A stretch of DNA of 64,000 nucleotides, taken from assembly GCA_036378675.1 (NCBI GenBank), contig DASUWA010000054.1, forward strand, positions 62,001 to 126,000, written 5' to 3'. The translations under genes were made by a program, and so were the position numbers. This stretch comes from Acidimicrobiales bacterium (GTDB taxonomy: Bacteria; Actinomycetota; Acidimicrobiia; Acidimicrobiales; Palsa-688). Position 1 is the stretch's first letter. The number at the start of each line of letters is the position of its first letter. The notes under the pieces were generated by a model. That model saw only the letters and a list, made by a program, of their open reading frames with translations. It had not been told where the DNA came from and did not search any database. Shown here one piece after another: positions 26,214-35,028 of this stretch.

Positions 26214-27395
26214 TCAGGCGGCCACGAGTTCCGCGGTGGTCACCTGCTCGGTAACGAGACGCTGGAATCGCGCCGGATCGCCTGACACGTACGCGCGGCA
26301 CAGCCGCACACCCTCGATGTAACAGAACACGTACGCCCGCCATGTCGGATCGACGAGGAACTCGACCATCTTCTCTGCGCGGGCCGTCGGAAGCAGGCCC
26401 CATCGGGCGATGTAGTCGACTGCTTCGGTCGGCTCCATTCCACGGTCGTGGATGAGGATGGCGGCGTTCCCGCGCACCGCTCCGAGCGCCTCACCTGCGA
26501 CGGCCAGATGACCGACCAGGCCCGGGTCATACGGGATGCCGAGAGGCTTGAGGTGCTCGGCCACGACCGGTTCCGGTCGACGCCCTGCGATCACCTCGAT
26601 CCCGAGATCGGCCAGACCTTCGGCGAGAAGGCACTGGGGCGTTCCGACCAGAAAGATCGTCTCTTCGAGCTGAGACCTCTGCCGCACCAGACCCACCTCC
26701 TTCCGGCAGTGCTCGGTGTGATGTCCCGGATAGGCCTCGTGCGCGACGAGAGGCCCGAGGTTGGTCGAGGGCACTGGGAGATCGACGTTGATGGCTACCT
26801 TGCTTCGGAGCCCGCCGAGGTAGTAGTTGAAACCGGACCAAGGTTTGTTGGTGACCAACTCGAAGTCGACCCGCTCGCCTTCTGGAAGACCGAACGCCTT
26901 GCCGGTTCGTTCCCTGAAGTCCTCTGCCAGAGAGTCGACCGCACGGCCGAGGAGATCCGCCGGGACGACCTGCTTTTCCCGCCACGCGACATAACGCTCT
27001 TCGAGCCGTCCAGACCCCGGTAACACCTCGTCGATCCGCTTGTGGGCCTCCGACAGCTCGTCCTCGGGCACCATGCGCGGTCTCACGCCGTAGGAGTCCT
27101 CGATCTCGTCGAGGTAGCTGATCTGCTCTCCCGCTAGCTTTCTCGCCGTTGTGTACAGCCCGCGGACTTGCGCAGCTAGCCAAGCGCGCCGGCTGGCGCC
27201 GAGCTCACCGTCGACCGCAAGGTCGCCGAGCAAGCGCCGGCCCTTGTCCGCGAGCGAAGAAGGCGATTCCGGTGGTCCGGCGGCGGCTTGATCGGCGAGC
27301 TCGGCGGGCCCGTAGTACGCGTCGACCAGCCCGTCGATGTGTCGGCCGAGAGCAAGGCCGAGTTTCAGGTAGTCATCGACGAGTGTCTCGGACAT
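26214..27395 (-). CDS. DUF885-family putative metallopeptidase
   Basis: 393 residues. HEAYPGHHTEH (219-229) is the HExxPGHH-type zinc-binding motif typical of DUF885 proteins, which are predicted peptidases. The downstream Glu is probably in AEGLADLGIE. No signal peptide. Its stop lies 21 bp before the mcl start, on the same strand, so it may be co-transcribed with mcl and the three genes upstream. Confidence 0.82.
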   Translation of the reverse strand: MSETLVDDYLKLGLALGRHIDGLVDAYYGPAELADQAAAGPPESPSSLADKGRRLLGDLAVDGELGASRRAWLAAQVRGLYTTARKLAGEQISYLDEIEDSYGVRPRMVPEDELSEAHKRIDEVLPGSGRLEERYVAWREKQVVPADLLGRAVDSLAEDFRERTGKAFGLPEGERVDFELVTNKPWSGFNYYLGGLRSKVAINVDLPVPSTNLGPLVAHEAYPGHHTEHCRKEVGLVRQRSQLEETIFLVGTPQCLLAEGLADLGIEVIAGRRPEPVVAEHLKPLGIPYDPGLVGHLAVAGEALGAVRGNAAILIHDRGMEPTEAVDYIARWGLLPTARAEKMVEFLVDPTWRAYVFCYIEGVRLCRAYVSGDPARFQRLVTEQVTTAELVAA

Positions 27396-27423
27396 GCAGC
27401 GAAGCTATCCGCCATCTCCGGCT

Positions 27424-28230
27424 TTATCCGGCGGCCCGGAGAAGTTCGGGCGCGACCGGGCAGGTTGCAGTCGACAAACCTCCGGCGACATCGATCTCAC
27501 CTTCAGGTCCGACCAGCCGGCTGATCAACGCGGCTGGAACCAGCTCGGCGCTTCTATCCCACGGCTCGCCGGCGGTATCGTCGAACCGGGTCAAAAGCGC
27601 GCCCCAAAGCGCGTCGGGAAGCACCCGCCCGGTTGGGGCGGCGAGCAATACCGGGCGCCCCGCGTGGGCTGCCACAGCCGCCGCAGGGAGCGACCCCGGC
27701 GCAGCAAGTACTCCCGAGGGACCTGCAACGAAAGCCTCGATGACCACAAGGTCCGACACTGCAGCTGCCGGGCCTACACCGGTGTTCGGGATGATTTCGC
27801 TTTCGGAACCGGCGTTCGAAAGGCGGCGGGCCAAGCCGCTCCCCTCGCCCGTCGAGTCGACGACGAGGACCTCAACATCGCCGCGCCTCCGCAGCGCGTC
27901 GGCTGTCGCTTCAGGCCAGCCGATGACCGTCACCGTCGCGGAGTCAGGCAGCAAGGCCGCGAGGTGCCTGTCGGTCTGGTCGTCCTCGAGTTCGGCTGCT
28001 GCGTTCAGTGCCGCTTCCGCTGGATCAGCTGCCGAAAGAACGCGGGCGGACATCCACCACACTGGCCCGGACGTCAGATGCCGTTCCACCAAACGGCGGC
28101 AAGCCGGGACCAGCCCGGCGGAGTCGGCTTCGGCTATCTCGGCGAGAGCAGCGGCCGCTTCTCGGGCGAGCAGGGACGGGTCGGCCCCGGACGCCCGGGC
28201 GACGTAGCGCAGATGCTCTATCGGGTGCAT
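27424..28230 (-). CDS. Initiation factor 2B/MtnA-like Rossmann protein
   Basis: 268 residues from the ATG of MHPIEHLRYVAR, which overlaps the stop of the upstream gene (TGATG). A helical N-terminal half is followed by a Rossmann-like half (ATVTVIGWPEAT, SDLVVIEAFVAGPSGVLAAPGS, AVAAHAGRPVLLAAPTGRV) that follows the pattern of eIF-2B-alpha/ribose-1,5-bisphosphate isomerase-type proteins. The catalytic residues of MtnA are not evident, so the function is open. Confidence 0.72.
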   Translation of the reverse strand: MHPIEHLRYVARASGADPSLLAREAAAALAEIAEADSAGLVPACRRLVERHLTSGPVWWMSARVLSAADPAEAALNAAAELEDDQTDRHLAALLPDSATVTVIGWPEATADALRRRGDVEVLVVDSTGEGSGLARRLSNAGSESEIIPNTGVGPAAAVSDLVVIEAFVAGPSGVLAAPGSLPAAAVAAHAGRPVLLAAPTGRVLPDALWGALLTRFDDTAGEPWDRSAELVPAALISRLVGPEGEIDVAGGLSTATCPVAPELLRAAG

Positions 28231-28718
28231 CAACCGCCTGGCTTGAAGACCATCAGGTACACCGCACCGATCACCAGCACATTGAACACCCCCCAACCGA
28301 ACCCCACCTTCTTCTCCAGCAGTTGGAGTTCACCGAGATCCTGCTCCTGGGTCGACGGTTCCGCCCCGCTCTCCAGCTTCCGGACCATCGCGCCGTAGAG
28401 ACGCTGGTTCCGCTTTATCCAACCGTGGAGCACCCCAACGGCGACGAAGTACACGCCGAGTGCCGCCGAGACCCAGGCGTCGCTGAACTTCACCGTCGAA
28501 TGGCTGCTCGCCACCGCTCCGATTCCGAACAGCAATGCGGCGTAGATCAGGATTTCCGCCAGTCCCGACACGAGACCGTTGACCTCGATGATCGCCCCGG
28601 TGCCTCCTTGGGGCCGGCGCTGGGCCAGGCTCATGTACAGGGCGTTGAACGCGAGGGCGCCGAAGCCGCCGATGACGCCGAGCACGTGCAGCATCACGAG
28701 GATGTGGAAGCCGGTCAC
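28230..28718 (-). CDS. Four-helix membrane protein (DUF2269-like)
   Basis: 162 residues with hydrophobic segments at about 4-28, 50-70, 82-102 and 135-157, a topology like DUF2269 proteins. The N-terminal helix contains His residues (FHILVMLHVLGV), as in haem- or metal-handling membrane proteins, but this is not evidence of binding. It lies 45 bp downstream of clpP. Confidence 0.72.
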   Translation of the reverse strand: MTGFHILVMLHVLGVIGGFGALAFNALYMSLAQRRPQGGTGAIIEVNGLVSGLAEILIYAALLFGIGAVASSHSTVKFSDAWVSAALGVYFVAVGVLHGWIKRNQRLYGAMVRKLESGAEPSTQEQDLGELQLLEKKVGFGWGVFNVLVIGAVYLMVFKPGG

Positions 28719-28763
28719 GAAGCGTCGACGGTACTGGAATCTGGAACCTGGCCCAGGCCGGTG

Positions 28764-29381
28764 CTATTGGGAACCGACGAGGCGAGGGCGCTCCTTCTCC
28801 CGTGCTTCGAGGACCTCATCGACCAGTCCGTACTCCTTCGCCTCGACGGCACCGAGGATGTAGTCCCGGTCGGTGTCCTTGGCGACCCTCTCGATCGGCT
28901 GCCCGGTGTGGAGGGCGAGGATCTCGTCGACCCGCCGGCGAAGGAACGCGATCTCGCGCGCCTGGTTCTCGATGTCGACCGCCTGCCCCTGCGCACCGCC
29001 GTGAGGCTGGTGGATCAGAACCCGGGCGTTCGGCAGCGCCGATCGCTTGCCGGGGGCGCCGGCCGCAAGGATCACCGCCGCACCCGACGCCGCCATACCC
29101 ATGCAGAACGTCGCCACGTCGGCTCTGATCACTTGCATCGTGTCGTAGATGGCAAGGGTCGCGGTCACCGAACCTCCGGGGCTGTTGATGTAGAGCGCGA
29201 TGTCCTTGTCCGGGTCCTCTGATTCGAGGTGGAGCAGCTGCGCGGTGAGCAGGTTGGCGGTGGTGTCGTTGATCTCGGTCCCGAGGACGACAATCCGGTC
29301 CTTGAGCAGCCGGGAGTAGATGTCATACGCGCGCTCACCCTTGGGCGACTGCTCGATGACGGTGGGGACGAGATAGCTCAC
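28764..29381 (-). CDS. clpP: ClpP, ATP-dependent Clp protease proteolytic subunit
   Basis: 205 residues, typical. Ser99 in GMAASGAAV, His124 in IHQPHGG and Asp about 174 in TDRDYIL form the triad. It forms the double-ring barrel fed by ClpX or ClpC. Actinobacteria often carry adjacent clpP1/clpP2; here it is single and clpX is not adjacent. The GTG start has AGGAGG (29392-29387). Its promoter region overlaps two ArsR-type operators. Confidence 0.95.
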   Translation of the reverse strand: MSYLVPTVIEQSPKGERAYDIYSRLLKDRIVVLGTEINDTTANLLTAQLLHLESEDPDKDIALYINSPGGSVTATLAIYDTMQVIRADVATFCMGMAASGAAVILAAGAPGKRSALPNARVLIHQPHGGAQGQAVDIENQAREIAFLRRRVDEILALHTGQPIERVAKDTDRDYILGAVEAKEYGLVDEVLEAREKERPRLVGSQ

Positions 29382-29394
29382 TTAGGCCTCCTAG

Positions 29395-29412
29395 TGCAAC
29401 CGAGTAGTTGCA
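29395..29412. promoter_or_regulatory. ArsR-type operator 1
   Basis: Inverted repeat TGCAAC-CGAGTA-GTTGCA. Same half-sites and spacing as operator 2, centres 41 bp apart (about four helical turns). Likely bound by the ArsR-type protein encoded at 29953-30306. Confidence 0.72.
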
Positions 29413-29435
29413 GGTTATGCTTAGCCTAACGGTTG

Positions 29436-29453
29436 TGCAACTATTTGGTTGCA
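29436..29453. promoter_or_regulatory. ArsR-type operator 2
   Basis: Inverted repeat TGCAAC-TATTTG-GTTGCA, 27 bp before the SRPBCC start. TTAGCCTAAC (29421-29430) between the two operators equals the 10-bp core of IdeR/DtxR boxes, but the flanks do not match. Confidence 0.72.
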
Positions 29454-29480
29454 GGGATTCTCGAGGATCAGGAGGTGCCG

Positions 29481-29966
29481 GTGATCCGACGCCAAGTAGT
29501 AATACCCGCCAGCCCGGACCGGGTTTGGGAGGCGTTGACCGACCCCGAATCGCTCAGGGGATGGTTCGGCGGCGAGTTCGACTGGGAGCTGACCGAAGGA
29601 TCGCAGCTGGGGTTCCGCGCTGAGAGCGGAGACGAGCGCCGAGGACGGGTCGAAGAGGTTCGGCCCGAGCGGCGCCTCCGGTTCGTGTGGTGGCCCGCCG
29701 GCAAGGCCGGCGAGGCCGGCGAAGCGAGCGACGCCGGCGACGCGAGCGAGGTCTCGTACACGCTTGAACCCGTCGATGAAGGGGTGAGGCTCACCGTCCA
29801 GGAGCGGCCCGTGCCCGGTGCTCCCGCAGCGACCTCTGGCCCGACGGCGCGGGCGAGGGCCGGCGCCTTGGCGTCCCGGCATGAAGCGCCCGGGTGGACC
29901 GCTTGGGACACCCGCCTGGCCGGCGCTTGGGCCGGCATCGCGGAAGTCGGTCGTGCGCGGGCCTGA
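29481..29966 (+). CDS. SRPBCC (AHSA1-like) domain protein
   Basis: 161 residues from GTG 29481, with AGGAGG at 29470-29475. The fold pattern VIRRQVVIPASPDRVWEAL, DPESLRGWFGG and the C-terminal amphipathic helix are typical of AHSA1/SRPBCC proteins that bind hydrophobic ligands. Such genes usually pair with an ArsR-type repressor, as here, where the two overlap by 14 bp. The middle (about 78-95) contains a Gly/Glu/Ala-rich stretch with GEA-like repeats that is probably a flexible insert. Confidence 0.82.
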   Translation: MIRRQVVIPASPDRVWEALTDPESLRGWFGGEFDWELTEGSQLGFRAESGDERRGRVEEVRPERRLRFVWWPAGKAGEAGEASDAGDASEVSYTLEPVDEGVRLTVQERPVPGAPAATSGPTARARAGALASRHEAPGWTAWDTRLAGAWAGIAEVGRARA

Positions 29967-30306
29967 GCCAGAAAACTCTCAGCCCGAAGCGGCAGACGTC
30001 TTCTCTGCGCTGGCGGACCCGACCCGCCGGCAACTTCTGGACCGGCTGTCATCTGAGGGCCCGATGAGCGCCACCGAGCTGGCCCGGGACTACCCGGTCT
30101 CCCGCCAGGCAGTCGTCAAGCACCTCAGCACCCTCACCGGTGCGGGGTTGCTCCGCCCCGAACGCCACGGACGGGAGGTGCTGTATGGAGTCGATCCCCG
30201 TCGCCTCACCGAGGTCTCGTCCTGGCTGCGTGACGTGGGAGAACAGTGGGACCGCCGGCTCGAAGCGCTGACCCGGCAACTCCGGGATACTGGGACTACC
30301 CGATGA
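29953..30306 (+). CDS. ArsR-family repressor
   Basis: 117 residues from GTG 29953 with GGAAG upstream. Winged helix: [20 protein letters not shown], then [21 protein letters not shown]. No ArsR metal-binding Cys box. Paired with the overlapping SRPBCC gene and probably autorepressing through the two TGCAAC-N6-GTTGCA sites; clpP, divergent from those sites, could share the control. The end overlaps the convergent fumC by 11 bp. Confidence 0.9.
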   Translation: MRGPEPENSQPEAADVFSALADPTRRQLLDRLSSEGPMSATELARDYPVSRQAVVKHLSTLTGAGLLRPERHGREVLYGVDPRRLTEVSSWLRDVGEQWDRRLEALTRQLRDTGTTR

Positions 30307-31693
30307 TGCCGCCTCGCGTCATCGCTTCGACGTCGAGCGCGCGATCAACCTCCTCTTCGGTGAGAAGGCCCCGTTCCAGGACCAGGGTTCGAAGGTCCTT
30401 ACCCTCGGTGAGAGACTCCTTGATCACTTTCGCGGTTTCCTCGTAACCGATGTAGGGCGCGAGCGCCGTGCCGATCGACGGGGACGACAAGGCGTAAGTC
30501 CGGCAACGCTCGACGTTGGCCTCGATCCCGGCGATGCACTTGTCCGCGAAGACAATGCTCACCTTCTCCAGCAGCCGCATCGACTCCAACAGGTTCCGCG
30601 CGATGACAGGAAGCATCACGTTGAGCTCGAAGTTGCCCATCGCGCCGGCGAAGCCGACGGCGGCGTCGTTGCCGATCACCTGCGCGACGACCTGCGAGAC
30701 CGCCTCGGCAGCGACAGGATTGACCTTTCCGGGCATGATCGACGACCCAGGCTGCAGATCGGGAATTCGGATTTCCGCCAGGCCGGTTCGGGGGCCGCTT
30801 CCCATCCATCGCAGATCAGTCGCGCATTTGAACAAAGAGACCGCGATGGTGCGCAGAACCCCCGAGGCCTCCACTAACGCGTCGCGAGCACCTTGAGCCT
30901 CGAAATGATCCCGTGCCTCGGTCAACGGAAGGCTTCGGTCCTCGGCGAGGCGCTTGATCACACGAGGGGCGAAAGATTTCGGCGCGTTGATTCCCGTGCC
31001 GACCGCGGTCCCGCCGAGAGGAAGCTCGGCAACCCGAGGGAGAGACGCTTGAAGCCGTTCGATTCCGTGCTCGACCGCCGCCGCGTAGCCGCCGAACTCC
31101 TGACCGAGCGTTACCGGAGTGGCATCCATCAGGTGGGTGCGCCCGGACTTGACGACCGACTTGAACTGGCGGCTCTTCTTCCTCAACGCCTTAGCCAGGT
31201 GATCGAGCGCCGGGATCAGCCGGTATTCGATCTCCGATGCAGCAGCGAGGTGGATCGCCGATGGAAACACGTCGTTGGACGATTGGGACGCGTTGACCTG
31301 GTCGTTGGGGTGAACCTTCTCCCCTAGCCGCTCGGTGGCAAGGGTTGCGAGCACCTCGTTCATGTTCATGTTCGACGACGTGCCCGACCCGGTTTGAAAG
31401 ACGTCGACGGGGAACTCGCTGTCCCATTTGCCGGCTGCGACCTCCTCGGCGGCTGAATGGATGGCGTCGGCGACTTTCCTGTCGATGATCTTGAGCCGTG
31501 CGTTTTCCATCGCGGCGGCTCCCTTGATGGCAGCCAACGCGGATATGAGAGCTCGCTCGATGCTCATCCCCGATATCGGGAAGTTGTCAACCGCACGCTG
31601 GGTCTGGGCCTGGTACTTCGCTTCCTTGGGGACGCGTACGTCCCCCATCGAGTCGTGCTCGACGCGGAACTCGCCGCTGCTGCCGCTGCTCAT
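30296..31693 (-). CDS. fumC: Fumarate hydratase class II
   Basis: 465 residues. Interconverts fumarate and malate in the TCA cycle. The superfamily signature [11 protein letters not shown] and the [14 protein letters not shown]-like stretches are intact. I use ATG 31693 ([17 protein letters not shown]); GTG 31711 would add six residues; neither has a clear Shine-Dalgarno sequence. Two direct repeats (31721-31751) lie just upstream. Confidence 0.95.
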   Translation of the reverse strand: MSSGSSGEFRVEHDSMGDVRVPKEAKYQAQTQRAVDNFPISGMSIERALISALAAIKGAAAMENARLKIIDRKVADAIHSAAEEVAAGKWDSEFPVDVFQTGSGTSSNMNMNEVLATLATERLGEKVHPNDQVNASQSSNDVFPSAIHLAAASEIEYRLIPALDHLAKALRKKSRQFKSVVKSGRTHLMDATPVTLGQEFGGYAAAVEHGIERLQASLPRVAELPLGGTAVGTGINAPKSFAPRVIKRLAEDRSLPLTEARDHFEAQGARDALVEASGVLRTIAVSLFKCATDLRWMGSGPRTGLAEIRIPDLQPGSSIMPGKVNPVAAEAVSQVVAQVIGNDAAVGFAGAMGNFELNVMLPVIARNLLESMRLLEKVSIVFADKCIAGIEANVERCRTYALSSPSIGTALAPYIGYEETAKVIKESLTEGKDLRTLVLERGLLTEEEVDRALDVEAMTRGGIIG

Positions 31694-31720
31694 GGTGGGA
31701 ACGTACTGCACCTATGTCAC

Positions 31721-31751
31721 TAGAGGTCAAGGCTGCCAGTAGAGGTCAAGG
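31721..31751. repeat. Direct repeats upstream of fumC
   Basis: TAGAGGTCAAGG at 31721-31732 and 31740-31751, period 19 bp. On the minus strand each contains TTGACC, which fits a -35 element or an activator site for fumC. Confidence 0.6.
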
Positions 31752-31772
31752 TAGGGGACTCTGTTACCGATG

Positions 31773-31800
31773 TTGACCATGTGGCTGTTGTGACTAGAGT
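31773..31800 (+). promoter_or_regulatory. Promoter of the second NlpC/P60 gene
   Basis: -35 TTGACC (31773-31778), 16-bp spacer, -10 TAGAGT (31795-31800), 46 bp before the GTG. Confidence 0.5.
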
Positions 31801-31846
31801 TGACGGCGGATAGGGCGCGAGGCCCCGTCCCGAGGATCGCCTGTCC

Positions 31847-33142
31847 GTGATCGACATGCTCCACGCCGCTGCCGGGAAGCTCCGGGCTCTTGCCGCGTTG
31901 GCGGCCATAGCCGTGACGGCCACCGCCGGGTCAGCCCTCGGCGGAGCGCCGGCTGCATGGGCCGACGGCGGAACGTCCGGTAACACGGGAAGCGGGATAT
32001 CAGCCGCCGGCTCGGGCGGGTCGAACCAGTCGGCGCTACAGGTACAGGCCCAGGAGCTCGCCGCCCAGATCCTGGCGGACGGGCGCCGGCTCGACCAGAT
32101 GGCCGAGGCGGTGAACGCGGCGCAGCTGCGAAGCCAGCAGCTGGCATCCCGGCTGGCAGCCTTGCAGTCGGACATGGCGCAAACCGATGCGGAGGCGGTT
32201 GCCGCAAAGGCAGCCCTCAGACAGCAGGCGGTCTTGTCCTATGTGGTCGGGGGCGCGCCGGCGATCAGCTCGGTGCCGCGGAGCGCCCGGACCGATCCCA
32301 ACCTGGCCATCTCCTACGCCGAGATAGTGACCGGCGGACAGAAGCGGGCGGTCGAGGCTTACCGGGCGGCGTTGGCGGCGCAGGCCTCTGACGCCCAGCG
32401 GGTCCTCGTAGCTCAACACGAAGCCGCGGTAAATCTCCAGCAGCTCGAAGCGGCACGTTCGTCGGCGGCACAGGCCGACACGGCCCGGCGCCAATCACTG
32501 TCCCAGGTGACCGGCGAGCTGGCCGTTCTCGTCGCGCAGGTTCAAGCTGCGCAGGAGGCGGCCGCGAAAGCCGCGGTCCTCACCTCTACAACCCCGCGAC
32601 CGGTTGGTCATGGGGTGACCCCGTCAACCCCTCCGTCGACGTCGGCCACCACGACGCGCCACTACAACCCGCCGGCGGCTCAGCCCACGACCCCGGGGTT
32701 CTACCGGACGACGACCACTTCGCCGGCTACGGCAGCACAGCCCCAGAGCGGCTCGCCGCAAGGCGGGCAGGTCGGCGCGCAGGCACCCGGGGCCAACAAG
32801 GCGACCGCTTACGCGAGAGCACAACTCGGCAAGCCCTACCAGTGGGGCGCCGCCGGACCAAACTCCTTCGACTGCTCGGGTCTCACCATGATGGCCTGGC
32901 GGCAGGCCGGTGTGTCCTTCCCGCATCTCGCCCAGGACCAGTACGACATGACTCAGCGGGAATCGATCTCCGAAACGCTTCCAGGCGACCTGATCTTCTT
33001 CGGGACTCCGAGCAACGTGTACCACGTCGGCGTCTACATAGGTAACGGCCAGATGATCGACGCGCCAGAGACCGGCCAGAACGTGAGCATCCAGTCGATC
33101 TACTGGTCGGACCTCCTCGGCGCGGGGCGGGTCACCGGCTAG
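31847..33142 (+). CDS. Secreted NlpC/P60 peptidoglycan hydrolase, second copy
   Basis: 431 residues. Signal peptide ending near PAAWADG (about 38), Ala/Gln-rich coiled coil (about 60-245), a Pro/Thr-rich linker (about 250-310) and an NlpC/P60 domain with Cys343 in FDCSGL, His393 in VYHVGVY. Same architecture as the protein at 1399-2502, with a longer linker. Together they resemble the RipA-like septal endopeptidases of actinobacteria. GTG 31847 or ATG 31856 can start it. Confidence 0.9.
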   Translation: MIDMLHAAAGKLRALAALAAIAVTATAGSALGGAPAAWADGGTSGNTGSGISAAGSGGSNQSALQVQAQELAAQILADGRRLDQMAEAVNAAQLRSQQLASRLAALQSDMAQTDAEAVAAKAALRQQAVLSYVVGGAPAISSVPRSARTDPNLAISYAEIVTGGQKRAVEAYRAALAAQASDAQRVLVAQHEAAVNLQQLEAARSSAAQADTARRQSLSQVTGELAVLVAQVQAAQEAAAKAAVLTSTTPRPVGHGVTPSTPPSTSATTTRHYNPPAAQPTTPGFYRTTTTSPATAAQPQSGSPQGGQVGAQAPGANKATAYARAQLGKPYQWGAAGPNSFDCSGLTMMAWRQAGVSFPHLAQDQYDMTQRESISETLPGDLIFFGTPSNVYHVGVYIGNGQMIDAPETGQNVSIQSIYWSDLLGAGRVTG

Positions 33143-33163
33143 CCGGCCGCGTACCATCCCTCC

Positions 33164-34081
33164 ATGCGAATCGGAATCCACGGAGGGCCAACCGGCCGGG
33201 GGGACAACGCGATCGGCGAGATGATCGTCACCGCACGGAAAGCGTCCGAACTCGGCCTGAACTACTGGGTGCCGCAGCTGACGGATGTCGACGCGTTGAC
33301 GGCGCTGGCCGTTATTGGGAGGGAGGTTCCCGGGCTACAAGTCGGCACGGCAGTTGTTCCTACGTACCCGCGCCATCCGATGGTGATGGCGATGCAGGCA
33401 TTAACGGTGCAAGCCGCCACCGGCGGGAACCTTGTCCTCGGCATCGGGCTTTCGCACCAAGTGGTGATCGAGGGCGCCTTCGGGATCGATTTTTCCAAAC
33501 CGATCCGGCACATGCGCGAGTACCTCGAGATCCTCATGCCGCTCCTGCACGACGGCAAGGTCACCTTCGAAGGCGAGGAGTTGACCGCACGAACCTTCGC
33601 GCCGCTGCGGGTTGCGGGGGCTTCGGCGCCACCCGTCGTCGTCGCCGCGCTGGGGACGCAGATGCTCAACCTGGCAGGACGTGTCGCCGACGGGACCGCC
33701 CTGTGGATGGTCGGCGAGCACACCCTCGCGACCCATATCGTGCCGACCATCACCAAGGCCGCCGAAGCTGCGGGACGGCCCGCGCCCCGAGTCGTCGTGG
33801 GCCTCCCGGTCTGCGTGACCGCCGATCCCGGCGCTGCCAGGGAGCAGGCTGCGAGCGCGTTCGGCTACTACAACAACCTCCCGTCGTACCGGGCAATGCT
33901 CGACAAGGAAGGCGCCGGCGGCCCGGCCGACCTCGCGATCGTCGGAGACGAGGAGACGGTCTCCAGTTCACTTCGCCGTCTATTCGACGTCGGCGCAACC
34001 GAGCTGAGCCTTCCGGTGTTCGGGTCGAGAGACGACCGAAACCGGACGCTGGCTCTGCTGTCAGAGTTGGGGCGGGGGTAG
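33164..34081 (+). CDS. F420-dependent LLM-class oxidoreductase
   Basis: 305 residues of the luciferase-like family. RIGIHGGPTGRGDN at the N-terminus, LQVGTAVVPTYPRHP and NLVLGIGLSHQVVIEG mark the F420-type LLM subgroup. Substrate unknown. It is followed after 2 bp by a zinc-independent alcohol dehydrogenase-type gene, so both are probably transcribed together. Confidence 0.9.
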   Translation: MRIGIHGGPTGRGDNAIGEMIVTARKASELGLNYWVPQLTDVDALTALAVIGREVPGLQVGTAVVPTYPRHPMVMAMQALTVQAATGGNLVLGIGLSHQVVIEGAFGIDFSKPIRHMREYLEILMPLLHDGKVTFEGEELTARTFAPLRVAGASAPPVVVAALGTQMLNLAGRVADGTALWMVGEHTLATHIVPTITKAAEAAGRPAPRVVVGLPVCVTADPGAAREQAASAFGYYNNLPSYRAMLDKEGAGGPADLAIVGDEETVSSSLRRLFDVGATELSLPVFGSRDDRNRTLALLSELGRG

Positions 34082-34083
34082 CC

Positions 34084-35028
34084 ATGCGGGCGGTCGTTAT
34101 CGGAGCCGGAGGATCGCTGGAGGTTCGTGAGAGGGCCGACCCAGAGCCCGGATACGGCCAGATACTCGTCCGTGTCCGGGCCGCGGGCATCAACGCCGCC
34201 GACCTGCTCCAGCGGTTAGGGCTGTATCCGGCGCCGCCTGGCGTCCCCGCTGACATTCCCGGCCTCGAGTTCGCCGGCGAGGTTGTCAGCTGCGGACCGG
34301 GGGCGGACCGGTTCAAGCCGGGCGATCGAGTCATGTCGCTCGCCGCCGGCGGAGCGCAGGCGGAGATGTGCGTCGTTCACGAGCGCGAGGCGATGCCGGT
34401 CCCGTCCGGTCTCACGTGGACCGAGGCAGGAGCCCTCCCGGAGGCTTACACGACCGCACACGACGCACTGATATCGCAGGCCGATCTCCGTTTCGGCGAG
34501 CGACTGTGCGTGCACGGCGCGGCAGGCGGTGTAGGAACCGCGGCCGTCCAACTCGGCGTCGCCGCCGGCGCGACGGTGATTGCGACGGTGCGCTCGCCCG
34601 ACAAAAGAGACGCGGTGGCCGCGCTGGGCGCCAGTGTTGTCGACCCGGCGGCCACCGTCGAACACGGGCCGTACGACGTGATCCTCGAGCTGGTCGGCGC
34701 TCCGAACCTGAGCGCGAACATGGAAGCCCTCGCCAATGGCGGGAGGCTCTGCGTCATCGGCATCGGCGCCGGCGCGGTCGGGGAGATCAACCTCGGACTA
34801 CTCATGGCGCGCCGCGGCAGGATTCACGGGTCGACGCTCAGAGCGAGACCGCTGGAGAGCAAGGCGCACGCAGCCCGGCGGGTTGAGGCACAGGTTCTGC
34901 CGCTGTTCGAGGCGGGCAAGCTGTCGGTGCCCATCGACTCCGAGTTTCCGCTAGCCGAGGCCGAGAAGGCGTACGACCATTTCGCGGCCGGCGGAAAGTT
35001 CGGGAAGATCGTCCTGACGTTCGATTAG
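34084..35028 (+). CDS. Zinc-independent quinone oxidoreductase-like protein
   Basis: 314 residues of the medium-chain dehydrogenase/reductase family. NADPH-binding GAAGGVGTAAVQL, the substrate-side GINAADLLQRLGLYP and no structural zinc cysteines indicate the quinone oxidoreductase group (NADPH:quinone reductase or enoyl reductase). ATG 34084 is right after the stop of the F420-dependent enzyme; a much longer upstream reading is a shadow of that gene. Confidence 0.88.
   Translation: MRAVVIGAGGSLEVRERADPEPGYGQILVRVRAAGINAADLLQRLGLYPAPPGVPADIPGLEFAGEVVSCGPGADRFKPGDRVMSLAAGGAQAEMCVVHEREAMPVPSGLTWTEAGALPEAYTTAHDALISQADLRFGERLCVHGAAGGVGTAAVQLGVAAGATVIATVRSPDKRDAVAALGASVVDPAATVEHGPYDVILELVGAPNLSANMEALANGGRLCVIGIGAGAVGEINLGLLMARRGRIHGSTLRARPLESKAHAARRVEAQVLPLFEAGKLSVPIDSEFPLAEAEKAYDHFAAGGKFGKIVLTFD

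Noticed and set aside
29421-29430. IdeR/DtxR iron box
   Set aside because: Only the 10-bp core matches; the outer parts of the 19-bp consensus do not. The ArsR-type repeats explain the site better.
33703-34083. N-terminal extension of the quinone oxidoreductase
   Set aside because: The upstream frame lies wholly within the F420-dependent oxidoreductase gene and is not protein-like; ATG 34084 gives a complete family N-terminus.
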